Positions 17,376 to 26,087 of a DNA stretch of 64,000 bases are shown in pieces (the stretch's first letter is position 1; every line of letters begins with the position of its first letter). The stretch lies in the NCBI RefSeq assembly GCF_009498525.1, contig NZ_QSNT01000003.1:187893-251892 (forward strand), read 5' to 3'. The notes beneath the pieces are model-generated. The model saw nothing but the letters and a program-made list of their open reading frames with translations, searched no databases and had not been told where the DNA came from. The position numbers and the translations under genes are program-made. Origin of the DNA: Rhizobium sp. ICMP 5592. GTDB lineage: Bacteria > Pseudomonadota > Alphaproteobacteria > Rhizobiales > Rhizobiaceae.

Positions 17376-18545
17376 ATGAGTCTTCCCCTTGAAAACGCCT
17401 CTCGGCCATCCCTCGGCTCCCTAGCCGAGGGCGTCGATGCCGCAATCGATGCTGCCCTGACGGATAAGAGACTGGTCGGAGCCGTGGTTCTGATCTCACG
17501 GAATGGCGAGCAGATCTACCGTCGCGCCGCCGGCCTGGCAGATCGCGAGAACGCAGTGGCCATGCGGGAAAAGGCAATCTTCCGCCTCGCCTCCGTCACC
17601 AAGCCGATCGTCGCCATCGCCGCTATGCGACTTGTCGAACAGGGCCGGATAGGCCTGGACGATCCGATAACGAAATGGCTGCCGGATTTCCGGCCTCGCC
17701 TGCCGGATGGAACCGAAGCGATCATTCGCATCCACCACCTGCTGACGCATACCTCCGGACTGGGTTACGCATTCGCAGAAGAAGAAGGCGGCCGCTATCA
17801 TCGCGCCGGCGTGTCCGATGGGCTCGGTGAGCCGGGTCTCGCGCTTGCCGAAAACCTGAGGCGTCTCGCAAGCGCACCGCTGCGCTTCGCCCCCGGAGAC
17901 AACTGGCAATATTCGCTGGCGATGGATGTGCTCGGCGGCGTCCTTGAAAAGGAAACCGGCGGCAGCCTCGACAAGGCCGTTGCAGAGCTGGTGACTGGGC
18001 CGCTTGGTCTTGTCGATACCACCTTTTCCGTGCGCGACCCGAGCCGCCTCGCTGCTCCCTATATGAATGGTTCCCCGGAACCACAGCGGATGGGAGACGA
18101 GGCCGTGGCGCCTATACTCGACGGCTTCATTCGGTTCGCGCCGGACCGGATCTTCGATCCGGCCTCCTACAACTCCGGCGGCGCCGGCATGGCCGGAACG
18201 GCGGATGATGTACTCGCCGTTCTCGAAACCGTTCGAAAGGGCGGCGCGCCGCTCTTGTCCGGCGAGACGGTCAAAACCATGATGGTGGACCAGGCGGGTG
18301 GGCATATGCAGCCGCTGATGCCGGGCGTCGGCTTTGGTTATGGCTGGTCGGTCGTCACCGACCCTGCTGCTGCGAATGTTCCGTTCTCCGTCGGAACCGT
18401 GAAGTGGGGCGGCGTCTATGGCCATCACTGGTTCATCGATCCGCAGAAAGGCCTGACCGTGGTGGCACTCACCAACACGGCGCTTGAAGGCATGTGGGGA
18501 CAATTCACCGTCGACCTCGACAACGCAGTCTATGCGGGGCTCTAA
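17376..18545 (+). CDS. Beta-lactamase-family serine hydrolase (EstB/class C fold)
   Basis: The 389-residue protein belongs to the penicillin-binding/class C beta-lactamase-like esterase group. The catalytic SxxK motif is S73-V-T-K76 in FRLASVTKPIVA. HHLLTHTSGLGYAF and NWQYSLAMDVLGGVLEKETG (with the YSL second-motif tyrosine) follow, as does a C-terminal GGVYGHHWFIDP. No signal peptide is seen, which argues for a cytosolic esterase rather than a secreted beta-lactamase. ATG 17376 follows AGAAGG. It is probably regulated by the divergent TetR gene. The substrate is unknown. Confidence 0.87.
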   Translation: MSLPLENASRPSLGSLAEGVDAAIDAALTDKRLVGAVVLISRNGEQIYRRAAGLADRENAVAMREKAIFRLASVTKPIVAIAAMRLVEQGRIGLDDPITKWLPDFRPRLPDGTEAIIRIHHLLTHTSGLGYAFAEEEGGRYHRAGVSDGLGEPGLALAENLRRLASAPLRFAPGDNWQYSLAMDVLGGVLEKETGGSLDKAVAELVTGPLGLVDTTFSVRDPSRLAAPYMNGSPEPQRMGDEAVAPILDGFIRFAPDRIFDPASYNSGGAGMAGTADDVLAVLETVRKGGAPLLSGETVKTMMVDQAGGHMQPLMPGVGFGYGWSVVTDPAAANVPFSVGTVKWGGVYGHHWFIDPQKGLTVVALTNTALEGMWGQFTVDLDNAVYAGL

Positions 18546-18567
18546 AGCTTTTCCAAGGCCAATAAAA

Positions 18568-18593
18568 AACCCGGCGATTTCGGTCGCCGGGTT
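18568..18593. terminator. Bidirectional terminator between the serine hydrolase gene and aspS
   Basis: AACCCGGCGA pairs perfectly with TCGCCGGGTT around a 6-base loop. T-runs follow on both strands (TTTT on plus, TTTTTT on minus), so it can serve both convergent genes. Confidence 0.85.
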
Positions 18594-18620
18594 TTGCATG
18601 TTCAAAGCTCGCGAAGAGCC

Positions 18621-20411
18621 TCAGTCCTTCTTCACCGGCGGAACCGGGCGGATCGCCAGTTCGCGCAGCTGCGTCGGCGTTGCCACCGACGGGGCGCCCA
18701 TCAGGAGATCCTGCGCCTGCTGGTTCATCGGGAACAGCGAGATTTCGCGCAGGTTCTTGGCACCAACCAGCAGCATGACGATACGGTCGATACCGAAGGC
18801 GGCGCCGCCGTGCGGAGGCGCACCGTACTGGAAGGCGCGGTAGAGGCCGCCGAAGCGCTCCTCGACATCCGCCTGGCTGAGGCCGACCTTTTCGAAGGCA
18901 GCAACCATGGTTTCCGGCGACTGGTTACGGATCGAGCCCGAAGCGATTTCGAAGCCGTTGCAGACGGCGTCGTACTGGAACGCCTTGATCGTCAGCGGAT
19001 CCTGGTTCTGCAGCGCCTCAAGGCCGCCCTGCGGCATCGAGAACGGGTTGTGAGCGAAGTCGACCTTCTTTTCTTCCTCGCTCCATTCGAAGAACGGGAA
19101 GTCGACGATCCAGCAGAGCTCGAAACGGTCGCGATCGATGAGGTTCAGCTCGTCGCCGGCGCGGGTACGGGCTTCACCGGCAAACTTGTAGAACTTGGCG
19201 GGATCACCGGCGACGAAGAAGCAGGCGTCGCCGTCATCAAGGCCGAGCTGGGTGCGGATCGCATCCGTGCGCTCCTCGCCGATGTTCTTGGCGAGCGGGC
19301 CGGCGCCCTCGATCTTTTCACCCTCCTTGCGCCAAAAGATGTAGCCGAGGCCGGGTTGGCCTTGGCTCTGCGCCCAGGCGTTCATGCGATCGCAGAATGC
19401 GCGCGAACCACCGGTCTTGGCCGGGATCGCCCAAACTTCGACCTTCGGGTTGGAGGCGATCATGTTCGCGAAGACCTTGAAGCCCGAACCGGCGAAATGG
19501 TCGGTCACGGCTTCCATGATGATCGGGTTGCGCAGGTCCGGCTTGTCTGAGCCATACTTGCGGATCGCGACGTCATAGGGGATGCGCGGCCATTCCTTGG
19601 TGACGGGCTTGCCTTCGGCAAACTCCTCGAAGACGCTGGTCATCAGCGGTGCCATCGTGTCCCAGACGTCTTCCTGGGTGACGAAGCTCATTTCGAGGTC
19701 GAGCTGGTAGAACTCGCCCGGCAGGCGGTCGGCGCGCGGGTCTTCGTCACGGAAGCACGGCGCGATCTGGAAATAGCGGTCGAAACCGGCAACCATCAAC
19801 AGCTGCTTGTACTGCTGCGGCGCCTGCGGCAGGGCGTAGAAGGTGCCGGGATGGATACGGCTCGGCACGAGGAAGTCGCGTGCGCCTTCCGGCGACGAGG
19901 CGGTCAGGATCGGCGTCGTGTATTCGGTAAAACCGACTTCACCCATGTGGCGGCGCATCGAGGAGATGACCTGCGTGCGCTTGACGATGTTCTTGTGCAG
20001 CGTGTCGCGGCGCAGATCGAGGAAGCGATACTTCAGGCGCACATCTTCCGGATAATCCGGCTCGCCGAAGACCGGCAGCGGCAGCTCCTTGGCAGCGGAG
20101 AGCACTTCGATCTCCTGTGCGTAAAGCTCGATCTCGCCGGTCGGCATCGTCTTGTTGACGGTATCTTCCGTGCGGGCCTTGACCAGGCCGTCGATGCGGA
20201 TGACCCATTCGCCGCGCACGGTCTCGGCCAGCTTGAAGGCGGGTGAATCCGGATCGGCGACGACCTGGGTGATACCGTAGTGATCGCGCAAGTCGATGAA
20301 CAGCACGCCACCATGATCTCGGACGCGATGAACCCAGCCGGAGATGCGGACAGTCGAACCGACGTCGGACTTGCGCAGGGCGGCGCATGTGTGGCTGCGA
20401 TAGCGATGCAT
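18621..20411 (-). CDS. aspS: Aspartyl-tRNA synthetase
   Basis: The 596-residue class II synthetase charges tRNA-Asp. The N-terminal OB-fold begins [20 protein letters not shown] and contains [20 protein letters not shown]. The catalytic domain has [20 protein letters not shown], then [16 protein letters not shown] (motif 2), and ends with [16 protein letters not shown] (motif 3). The start at 20411 is the family start. The longer frame to 20498 adds a non-conserved basic stretch. It is monocistronic here and convergent with the hydrolase gene. Confidence 0.96.
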   Translation of the reverse strand: MHRYRSHTCAALRKSDVGSTVRISGWVHRVRDHGGVLFIDLRDHYGITQVVADPDSPAFKLAETVRGEWVIRIDGLVKARTEDTVNKTMPTGEIELYAQEIEVLSAAKELPLPVFGEPDYPEDVRLKYRFLDLRRDTLHKNIVKRTQVISSMRRHMGEVGFTEYTTPILTASSPEGARDFLVPSRIHPGTFYALPQAPQQYKQLLMVAGFDRYFQIAPCFRDEDPRADRLPGEFYQLDLEMSFVTQEDVWDTMAPLMTSVFEEFAEGKPVTKEWPRIPYDVAIRKYGSDKPDLRNPIIMEAVTDHFAGSGFKVFANMIASNPKVEVWAIPAKTGGSRAFCDRMNAWAQSQGQPGLGYIFWRKEGEKIEGAGPLAKNIGEERTDAIRTQLGLDDGDACFFVAGDPAKFYKFAGEARTRAGDELNLIDRDRFELCWIVDFPFFEWSEEEKKVDFAHNPFSMPQGGLEALQNQDPLTIKAFQYDAVCNGFEIASGSIRNQSPETMVAAFEKVGLSQADVEERFGGLYRAFQYGAPPHGGAAFGIDRIVMLLVGAKNLREISLFPMNQQAQDLLMGAPSVATPTQLRELAIRPVPPVKKD

Positions 20412-20678
20412 AGTATATATCCTGGACTTGGCGGTCGGCGGCGAATAAGGACAAAAGCCCCTCGCCTGCCGACGAGAAAATCGGGCGGAAAAGCGCATGG
20501 TGCGCCTGATTTGTCAAGGCTCGAAGCACCGTGCAGCTGGTTTAATACTGCTTTCGTCACGTTCCAACCACCTCCACCCCCAGTAGCCGATGCGGCGGTT
20601 TGGCTACCTCAGTGCTATTGCTGAACACCACGCTCAACTTTAAACAGATGAGCATAGTCCCGCATCCCCGGAGCCCCC

Positions 20679-22070
20679 ATGCCGATCCTCACCCGCCGCA
20701 ATCTCCTGAAAGCCTCCGCCGTGGCCGGTGCCTACGGTGTCGGGCTTGGCTTCGCCGGCAAGTTCGGCGGCAGGGCGCTGGCGGCGGAACCGCAAGTGTT
20801 GAAGACCGTGAAGACGCAGGCCAGCCTGGCGGATAGCGGCGTGACCAGGGATGTGCTGACCTATGGCGATGCGGGCCAGCCGCCGGTCGTCCGCATGAGG
20901 AAGGGAGAGCCCTTTGCCGCACGGCTGATCAACGGCATCGACGACCCCACGACGATCCACTGGCATGGCATCCGGCTGCCGAACAAAATGGATGGCGTGC
21001 CCTTTCTGACGCAGCCCTATGTCTATACCGGCGACCACTTCGATTACGCCTTTACGCCCCCGGACGCCGGCACCTTCTGGTATCATCCGCATTGCAACAC
21101 GCTGATCCAGATGGGCCACGGCATGACCGGTGTCATCGTCGTCGAAAATCCGAAGGATCCCACGTTCGATTCGGAGGTGGTACTCAATCTGCGCGACTGG
21201 CGGCTCGGCGGCGACGGTCAGTTCATCGCCCAGTTCCGCCCGCGCGATTCCGCCAAATCCGGCACCTATGGGACGGTCCGGACCGCCAACTGGCAGCAGC
21301 AGCCGCAATATGATGCGCCCTCCGGCGGGCTGGTGCGGCTGCGGCTTGCCATTACCGATGTCACGCGCATCTATTCCTTCCGGATGGATGGAGCCCAGGC
21401 GACGGTGATCGCCATCGACGGCAATCCGGTGCCTGAACGTTTTCCGCTGGATCTGTTGCAGCTCGGCCCCGGCCAGCGCCTTGAGCTGGCCGTGCGGATG
21501 CCGGACGAGGAAGGCGCGATCGTCAAGCTGGAGGATATCCGGGGCACCACTCCGAAAGTGCTGGCGACGTTGCGCTCGATCGGCGGCTCTCTGAAGCGCG
21601 ACGTTCGCGATCTGGCGCCTCTGGAGGATAACCCCGTCGCAAAGGCCGATATCGGTGCCGCGCAGCATATCCCGCTCATCCTCAGCGCAACAGCGGAAAA
21701 TACGTCCGCCGACAGCATCTGCGGCTCGCTCGGCTACAGTTTCTGGGCGATCAACAAAGTGCCGTGGCCGGGCGACACGCCTGATCCGACCGCACCGCTG
21801 GCCGAACTGAAACTCGGCAAGAGCTATGTGCTCGACATGGAAAACGTGACGCCGCATGCCCATCCGATCCATCTGCACGGGATGAGCTTCACCGTGCTCT
21901 CCTCCTCGACCCGGCAGGTGCCGCCCTTCGTCTCCGACACCTACCTGATCCAGCCGGACGAAAAGGTGCAGCTCGGCTTCGTCGCCGACAATTCGGGCGA
22001 CTGGCTGCTGCATTGCCACATCATCGAGCATCAGAAGACAGGCATGACCAGTTATATGCGCGTGGCTTAA
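20679..22070 (+). CDS. Tat-exported multicopper oxidase
   Basis: The 463-residue product has a twin-arginine signal (TRRNLLKASAVAGAYGVG) and all four copper motifs: HWHG (94-97), FWYHPHCNTLIQMGHG, HAHPIHLHGMSF and HCHIIEHQKTGM. It should oxidise a phenol or metal ion while reducing oxygen to water in the periplasm, in the manner of CueO or laccases. No methionine-rich loop of the CueO type was seen, so copper resistance is only one possibility. No copper-related gene is nearby. The start is preceded by CGGAG. Confidence 0.9.
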   Translation: MPILTRRNLLKASAVAGAYGVGLGFAGKFGGRALAAEPQVLKTVKTQASLADSGVTRDVLTYGDAGQPPVVRMRKGEPFAARLINGIDDPTTIHWHGIRLPNKMDGVPFLTQPYVYTGDHFDYAFTPPDAGTFWYHPHCNTLIQMGHGMTGVIVVENPKDPTFDSEVVLNLRDWRLGGDGQFIAQFRPRDSAKSGTYGTVRTANWQQQPQYDAPSGGLVRLRLAITDVTRIYSFRMDGAQATVIAIDGNPVPERFPLDLLQLGPGQRLELAVRMPDEEGAIVKLEDIRGTTPKVLATLRSIGGSLKRDVRDLAPLEDNPVAKADIGAAQHIPLILSATAENTSADSICGSLGYSFWAINKVPWPGDTPDPTAPLAELKLGKSYVLDMENVTPHAHPIHLHGMSFTVLSSSTRQVPPFVSDTYLIQPDEKVQLGFVADNSGDWLLHCHIIEHQKTGMTSYMRVA

Positions 22071-22200
22071 GCAGTGGCCTTTTCGACGATTTTTCCGAAA
22101 AGCGGAATGCTGTGAGATACTTCGTCTCTCCACGTATTGACATATCCGGCCGAAAGGAGAAGGAAGATTAACAAACTATTTTACCGATGAATGTGTTGAT

Positions 22201-23346
22201 ATGATCGAAACTACCGCCCAGTTAGAGGCGGCCTGCCAAGAGCTGGCCAAGTCAGAATTCATTACCATCGACACCGAATTCCTGCGCGAGACGACATTCT
22301 GGCCGGAGCTTTGCCTGATTCAGATGGCAAGCCCGACAACAGAAGTGCTGGTTGATCCGCTGGCCAAGGGCCTCGACTTGAAACCCTTTTTCGAGCTGAT
22401 GGCCAATACCGCCGTCATGAAGGTGTTCCACGCCGCCCGCCAGGACATTGAAATCATCTTCAATCGCGGCAATCTCATTCCGCATCCGATCTTCGACACG
22501 CAGGTGGCCGCCATGGTCTGCGGCTTCGGCGATTCGGTCTCCTACGACCAGCTGGTCAGCCGCATCAAGAATATCCAGATCGACAAGTCCTCGCGCTTCA
22601 CCGACTGGAGCCGCCGGCCGCTGTCAGAAAAGCAGCTCGACTATGCGCTCGCCGACGTCACCCATCTGCGCGATGTCTATCTCTCGCTGAAGGAGCAGCT
22701 CGAGCGCGAAGGCCGCGCCTCCTGGCTGCTTGAGGAGATGGCGATCCTCGAGGCGCGCGAGACCTACGACCTGCACCCGGACGATGCCTGGCAGCGGCTG
22801 AAGATGCGGCTGCGCAAGCCGCAGGAACTGGCCGTGCTGAAATATGTCGCCGCCTGGCGCGAACGCGAAGCCCGCGCCCGCAATGTGCCGCGTGCCCGCG
22901 TCCTGAAGGACGATGCTATCTACGAGATTGCCCAGCAGCAGCCGAAGGATACGGAGGCGCTCGCCCGACTGCGCACCATTCCCAAGGGTTGGGAGCGTTC
23001 GGCCTCGGGCGCTGCCGTGCTGGAAGCAATCAATCAGGCGCTAGCGCTACCCAAGGCCGACATGCCGCACGCACCACGTCATCAGCAAGCCCCCGAAGGT
23101 ACGGCCGCCGCGGCCGAACTGCTGAAGGTTCTGCTGAAGCTCACCGCCGAAAAGCATGGCGTCGCTCCGAAGGTCATCGCCAACAGCGAAGATCTGGACA
23201 AGATCGCCGCTGAAGGCGAGAAAGCCGACGTGGCCGCCCTCACCGGCTGGCGGCGCGATCTCTTCGGCGAGACGGCGCTGCAGCTCATCCAGGGTCAGGT
23301 CGCCTTGCGCTTCGTCGGCAAACGGGTCGAGACGGTCGCCCTGTAA
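22201..23346 (+). CDS. rnd: Ribonuclease D
   Basis: The 381-residue 3'-5' exoribonuclease trims tRNA precursors. The DEDD catalytic core begins with D24 and E26 in FITIDTEFLRE, continues through KVFHAARQDIEIIF and HPIFDTQVAAMVCGFGDSVS, and ends with SEKQLDYALADVTHL. HRDC domains fill the C-terminal half (for example LAVLKYVAAWREREARARNV). Length and order are standard. No clear Shine-Dalgarno sequence precedes ATG 22201. In this window it points away from ppx and is read alone. Confidence 0.94.
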   Translation: MIETTAQLEAACQELAKSEFITIDTEFLRETTFWPELCLIQMASPTTEVLVDPLAKGLDLKPFFELMANTAVMKVFHAARQDIEIIFNRGNLIPHPIFDTQVAAMVCGFGDSVSYDQLVSRIKNIQIDKSSRFTDWSRRPLSEKQLDYALADVTHLRDVYLSLKEQLEREGRASWLLEEMAILEARETYDLHPDDAWQRLKMRLRKPQELAVLKYVAAWREREARARNVPRARVLKDDAIYEIAQQQPKDTEALARLRTIPKGWERSASGAAVLEAINQALALPKADMPHAPRHQQAPEGTAAAAELLKVLLKLTAEKHGVAPKVIANSEDLDKIAAEGEKADVAALTGWRRDLFGETALQLIQGQVALRFVGKRVETVAL

Positions 23347-23497
23347 TCGCGGTGCGCTCTTTTCCGGCCGCAACCACGAATACGCCGTAAATCTCTTGGA
23401 ATGAACGCTTGGCGTCATCATATCCTTGGTGACGTATAGTCTTTGCCGAAACGCTCCGCTTTTGGCAGTATGCGTCATCTCTGGGTGGGCCGACCGA

Positions 23498-24550
23498 ATG
23501 GGAACGTTGCCTTCAATACGTAACTGGATCCTGACGGTCCTCTTCGTCGCGGGAAGCGGCATTGCCTATGGCAAGATGTTTTTCCCGGAAGCGCCGATGT
23601 ACATCGGCGCAGTCTTCGCAGTGTTCACCGGCATGCCGCTGTTGGCCTTCGAACGCCGCATGATCCTGCCGCGCCTGAACCACTGGATGCATCGCCTGTC
23701 CACGCCAGCCTTCATCGCCTCCGCGCTCATCGTCGATTTCGCCCTGATCGCCACCGGCTTTGCGATCGCCGGCAGCCTGATGAAATCCACGGGGCTGATA
23801 AACGGCTCCTGGGCCGACGTGACGCTGCTGCAGCTCAACGTCTATCTCTATGCCGTGGCGGTAACCGCGATCGTCATCTTTATCGGGCGTGTCCGCGAAC
23901 TGCTCGGCCGCGACGTCTTCCTCAGCCTGTTGACCGGTCGCTATCGCAATCCGGTGCAGGAAGAACGCGTATTCCTGTTCATCGACCTTGTCGGCTCGAC
24001 GGCGTTTGCCGAAGAGCATGGAGACCTCAAGGCGCAGGAATTCCTCGGCTCGCTGTTCAGCGCCTTCGCGGAGCCGGTACGGCGACACAAGGGCGCAATC
24101 GACGATTATATCGGCGACGCCGCCATCATCACCTGGCCGCTGGAGCGCGGCATAAAGGATGCCCGCTGCGTGCGCTGCGTCTTCGATATCCTCGCCGACA
24201 TCGAGGCAAACGCGGAGAAATGGCTGAAATCCTACGGCCGGGTGCCACGCCTACGGGCAGCGCTACACGGCGGGAATATCGTCACCGCAGAAATCGGCGT
24301 CGATCATCACAAGATCGCCTATTTCGGCGACACGGTGAACACCACGGCAAGGCTGGAATCCTTCTGCAAGACGCTGGAACGTCAGGTGCTGATCTCGACC
24401 GACCTTGCACGGCAACTGGAGCTTCCCGATGGGGTCATCAAGGAGGATCTCGGCGACCATGCCGTGCGCGGTCGCGACCAGACGCTCGGCGTCATCGCGC
24501 TGCATATGCAGAGACGCGCGGTGCCGCAGGCCATCAGCGGCGCGCAGTAG
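23498..24550 (+). CDS. Membrane-anchored class III adenylate/guanylate cyclase
   Basis: The 350-residue protein has about four membrane segments in the first 130 residues, then a class III cyclase catalytic domain. Metal-binding aspartates are D163 in FLFIDLVGSTAF and D207 in YIGDAAIITW. The transition-state pair is N281 and R285 in GDTVNTTARLE. It should make cyclic AMP at the inner face of the membrane. Rhizobia carry many such cyclases of unknown input. ATG 23498 is preferred because the longer frame to 23426 adds unrelated residues, though the binding site is weak. Confidence 0.87.
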   Translation: MGTLPSIRNWILTVLFVAGSGIAYGKMFFPEAPMYIGAVFAVFTGMPLLAFERRMILPRLNHWMHRLSTPAFIASALIVDFALIATGFAIAGSLMKSTGLINGSWADVTLLQLNVYLYAVAVTAIVIFIGRVRELLGRDVFLSLLTGRYRNPVQEERVFLFIDLVGSTAFAEEHGDLKAQEFLGSLFSAFAEPVRRHKGAIDDYIGDAAIITWPLERGIKDARCVRCVFDILADIEANAEKWLKSYGRVPRLRAALHGGNIVTAEIGVDHHKIAYFGDTVNTTARLESFCKTLERQVLISTDLARQLELPDGVIKEDLGDHAVRGRDQTLGVIALHMQRRAVPQAISGAQ

Positions 24551-24689
24551 ATAGGTCTTCATTGGGCACCGACGGACTACAGCCCATGAGTTGTGCACAG
24601 TCACCAAAGCTTCACCTAAGCGTTAATTCACCGACATAGCTCGCCTGTTAAGCGAGGGTTGTCTTGCCAACCCAAGCCAACAAGGTGAC

Positions 24690-26051
24690 ATGATGACCCG
24701 AATTCTTTTCGCTTCCACGGCACTTTTTGTTCTGATGGCTGCCTCGGTTCAGGCCGATGAGCAGCAGTTTCCCGCCAAACTGACCTCGCAGGCCATTCTT
24801 CCGGCCAATACCATGGTCGCAGCCCCCACCGATGCGCCCGATTTCCTGAAGACCTCCGGCAAGTTTACGACGCCGGACAGGAAGCGCACCGAAGCGCTCG
24901 GCACGGTTCCGGGCAAGGACGGCGCCCGTGTGACCGACCTGAAGCTGCCTTTCGATGGCCAGCCGATCCAGGGCTTCTCCGGCATCAAGGCCATGCCCGA
25001 CGGCAGCTTCTGGACGTTGTCGGACAACGGCTTCGGCTCCAGGCAGAATTCGAGCGATGCCATGCTGTTCCTCCATCAGCTCAAGTTCGACTGGGACAAT
25101 GGCAAGGTCGACGTCGTCAAGAACCTGTTCCTGTCCGACCCGAACAAGAAAGCCCCCTTCCCGATCGTCCTTGAAGGCTCGAATACGCGGTATCTGACGG
25201 GCACTGATTTCGACATCGAATCGATCCAGCCCGTTGCCGACGGCTTCTGGATCGGCGATGAATTCGGCCCCTATCTGCTGAAATTCGACACATCAGGCCA
25301 GCTGACCGACGTCTTCCCGACCACGCTCGACGGCAAGCCGGTGATGTCTCCCGACAACGCTCTGCTGCAGCTTCCGGGCAACCCGACGCAGAAGATGCCT
25401 GCCTTCAACCTGAAGCGCTCCGGCGGTTTCGAAGGTCTCGCTTTGTCCACGGACGGAACGAAGCTCTATGGCCTGCTCGAAGGCGCGCTCTACAAGGACG
25501 ACGGCCAGATGGAGAGCGTCGACGGCCACACCGCCATCCGCGTCATCGAGTTCGACACCGCCTCGAAAAGCTGGACCGGCCGCAGCTGGCTCTATCCTTT
25601 TGCGGACAAGGGCGTATCGATCGGCGACTTCAATATGCTGGACGACAAGACCGCCCTGGTGATCGAACGCGACAACGGTGCCGGCACCAAGGACAAGGCC
25701 TGCGCCGATCCGAAGCAGCCGAAGCCCGATTGCTTCGAGGCTCCGGCTGAACTGAAGCGCGTCTACAAGATCGAATTCAGCGACGCCAATGTCGGCAAGG
25801 CCGTGCGCAAGATCGGCTATATCGACCTGCTGCGTATCGAAGATCCGGATCACAAGCGCCGCCAGGGCGGTGGTGACGGCTTCTACGATATGCCGTTCGT
25901 CACCATCGAGAATGTCGACCGCGTCGATGCCACCCACATCATCATTGGCAACGACAACAACCTGCCCTTCTCAGCCGGCCGCGCCGTCGACAAGGCCGAC
26001 GACAACGAGTTCAGCATTCTCGAAGTCGTTGATTTCCTGAACGCCAAGTAA
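24690..26051 (+). CDS. Secreted phytase-like esterase-domain protein
   Basis: The 453-residue product has a Sec signal (MMTRILFASTALFVLMAASV, cleaved near VQADE) and one large beta-propeller-like domain of the 'esterase-like activity of phytase' family. Typical segments are FSGIKAMPDGSFWTLSDNGF, DFDIESIQPVADGFWIGDEF, SGGFEGLALSTDGTKLYGLL and NDNNLPFSAGR. The likely site of action is the periplasm or outside the cell, with a phosphoester or related substrate. True phytase activity is not shown by sequence. AAGGTGAC precedes the tandem ATGATG start. Confidence 0.87.
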   Translation: MMTRILFASTALFVLMAASVQADEQQFPAKLTSQAILPANTMVAAPTDAPDFLKTSGKFTTPDRKRTEALGTVPGKDGARVTDLKLPFDGQPIQGFSGIKAMPDGSFWTLSDNGFGSRQNSSDAMLFLHQLKFDWDNGKVDVVKNLFLSDPNKKAPFPIVLEGSNTRYLTGTDFDIESIQPVADGFWIGDEFGPYLLKFDTSGQLTDVFPTTLDGKPVMSPDNALLQLPGNPTQKMPAFNLKRSGGFEGLALSTDGTKLYGLLEGALYKDDGQMESVDGHTAIRVIEFDTASKSWTGRSWLYPFADKGVSIGDFNMLDDKTALVIERDNGAGTKDKACADPKQPKPDCFEAPAELKRVYKIEFSDANVGKAVRKIGYIDLLRIEDPDHKRRQGGGDGFYDMPFVTIENVDRVDATHIIIGNDNNLPFSAGRAVDKADDNEFSILEVVDFLNAK

Positions 26052-26059
26052 AAAAACCC

Positions 26060-26083
26060 GCCTTCTCCCCTCGGGGAGAAGGC
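26060..26083. terminator. Bidirectional terminator between the phytase-like gene and ppx
   Basis: GCCTTCTCCCC and GGGGAGAAGGC form a near-perfect hairpin with a very tight loop. T-runs follow on both strands (CTTTTC on plus, GGGTTTTTTT on minus). It lies between two convergent genes. Confidence 0.8.
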
Positions 26084-26087
26084 TTTT

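Noticed and set aside
20640..22133. 497-codon minus-strand frame opposite the multicopper oxidase
   Set aside because: The oxidase frame carries all four copper motifs and a Tat signal, while the opposite frame has none.
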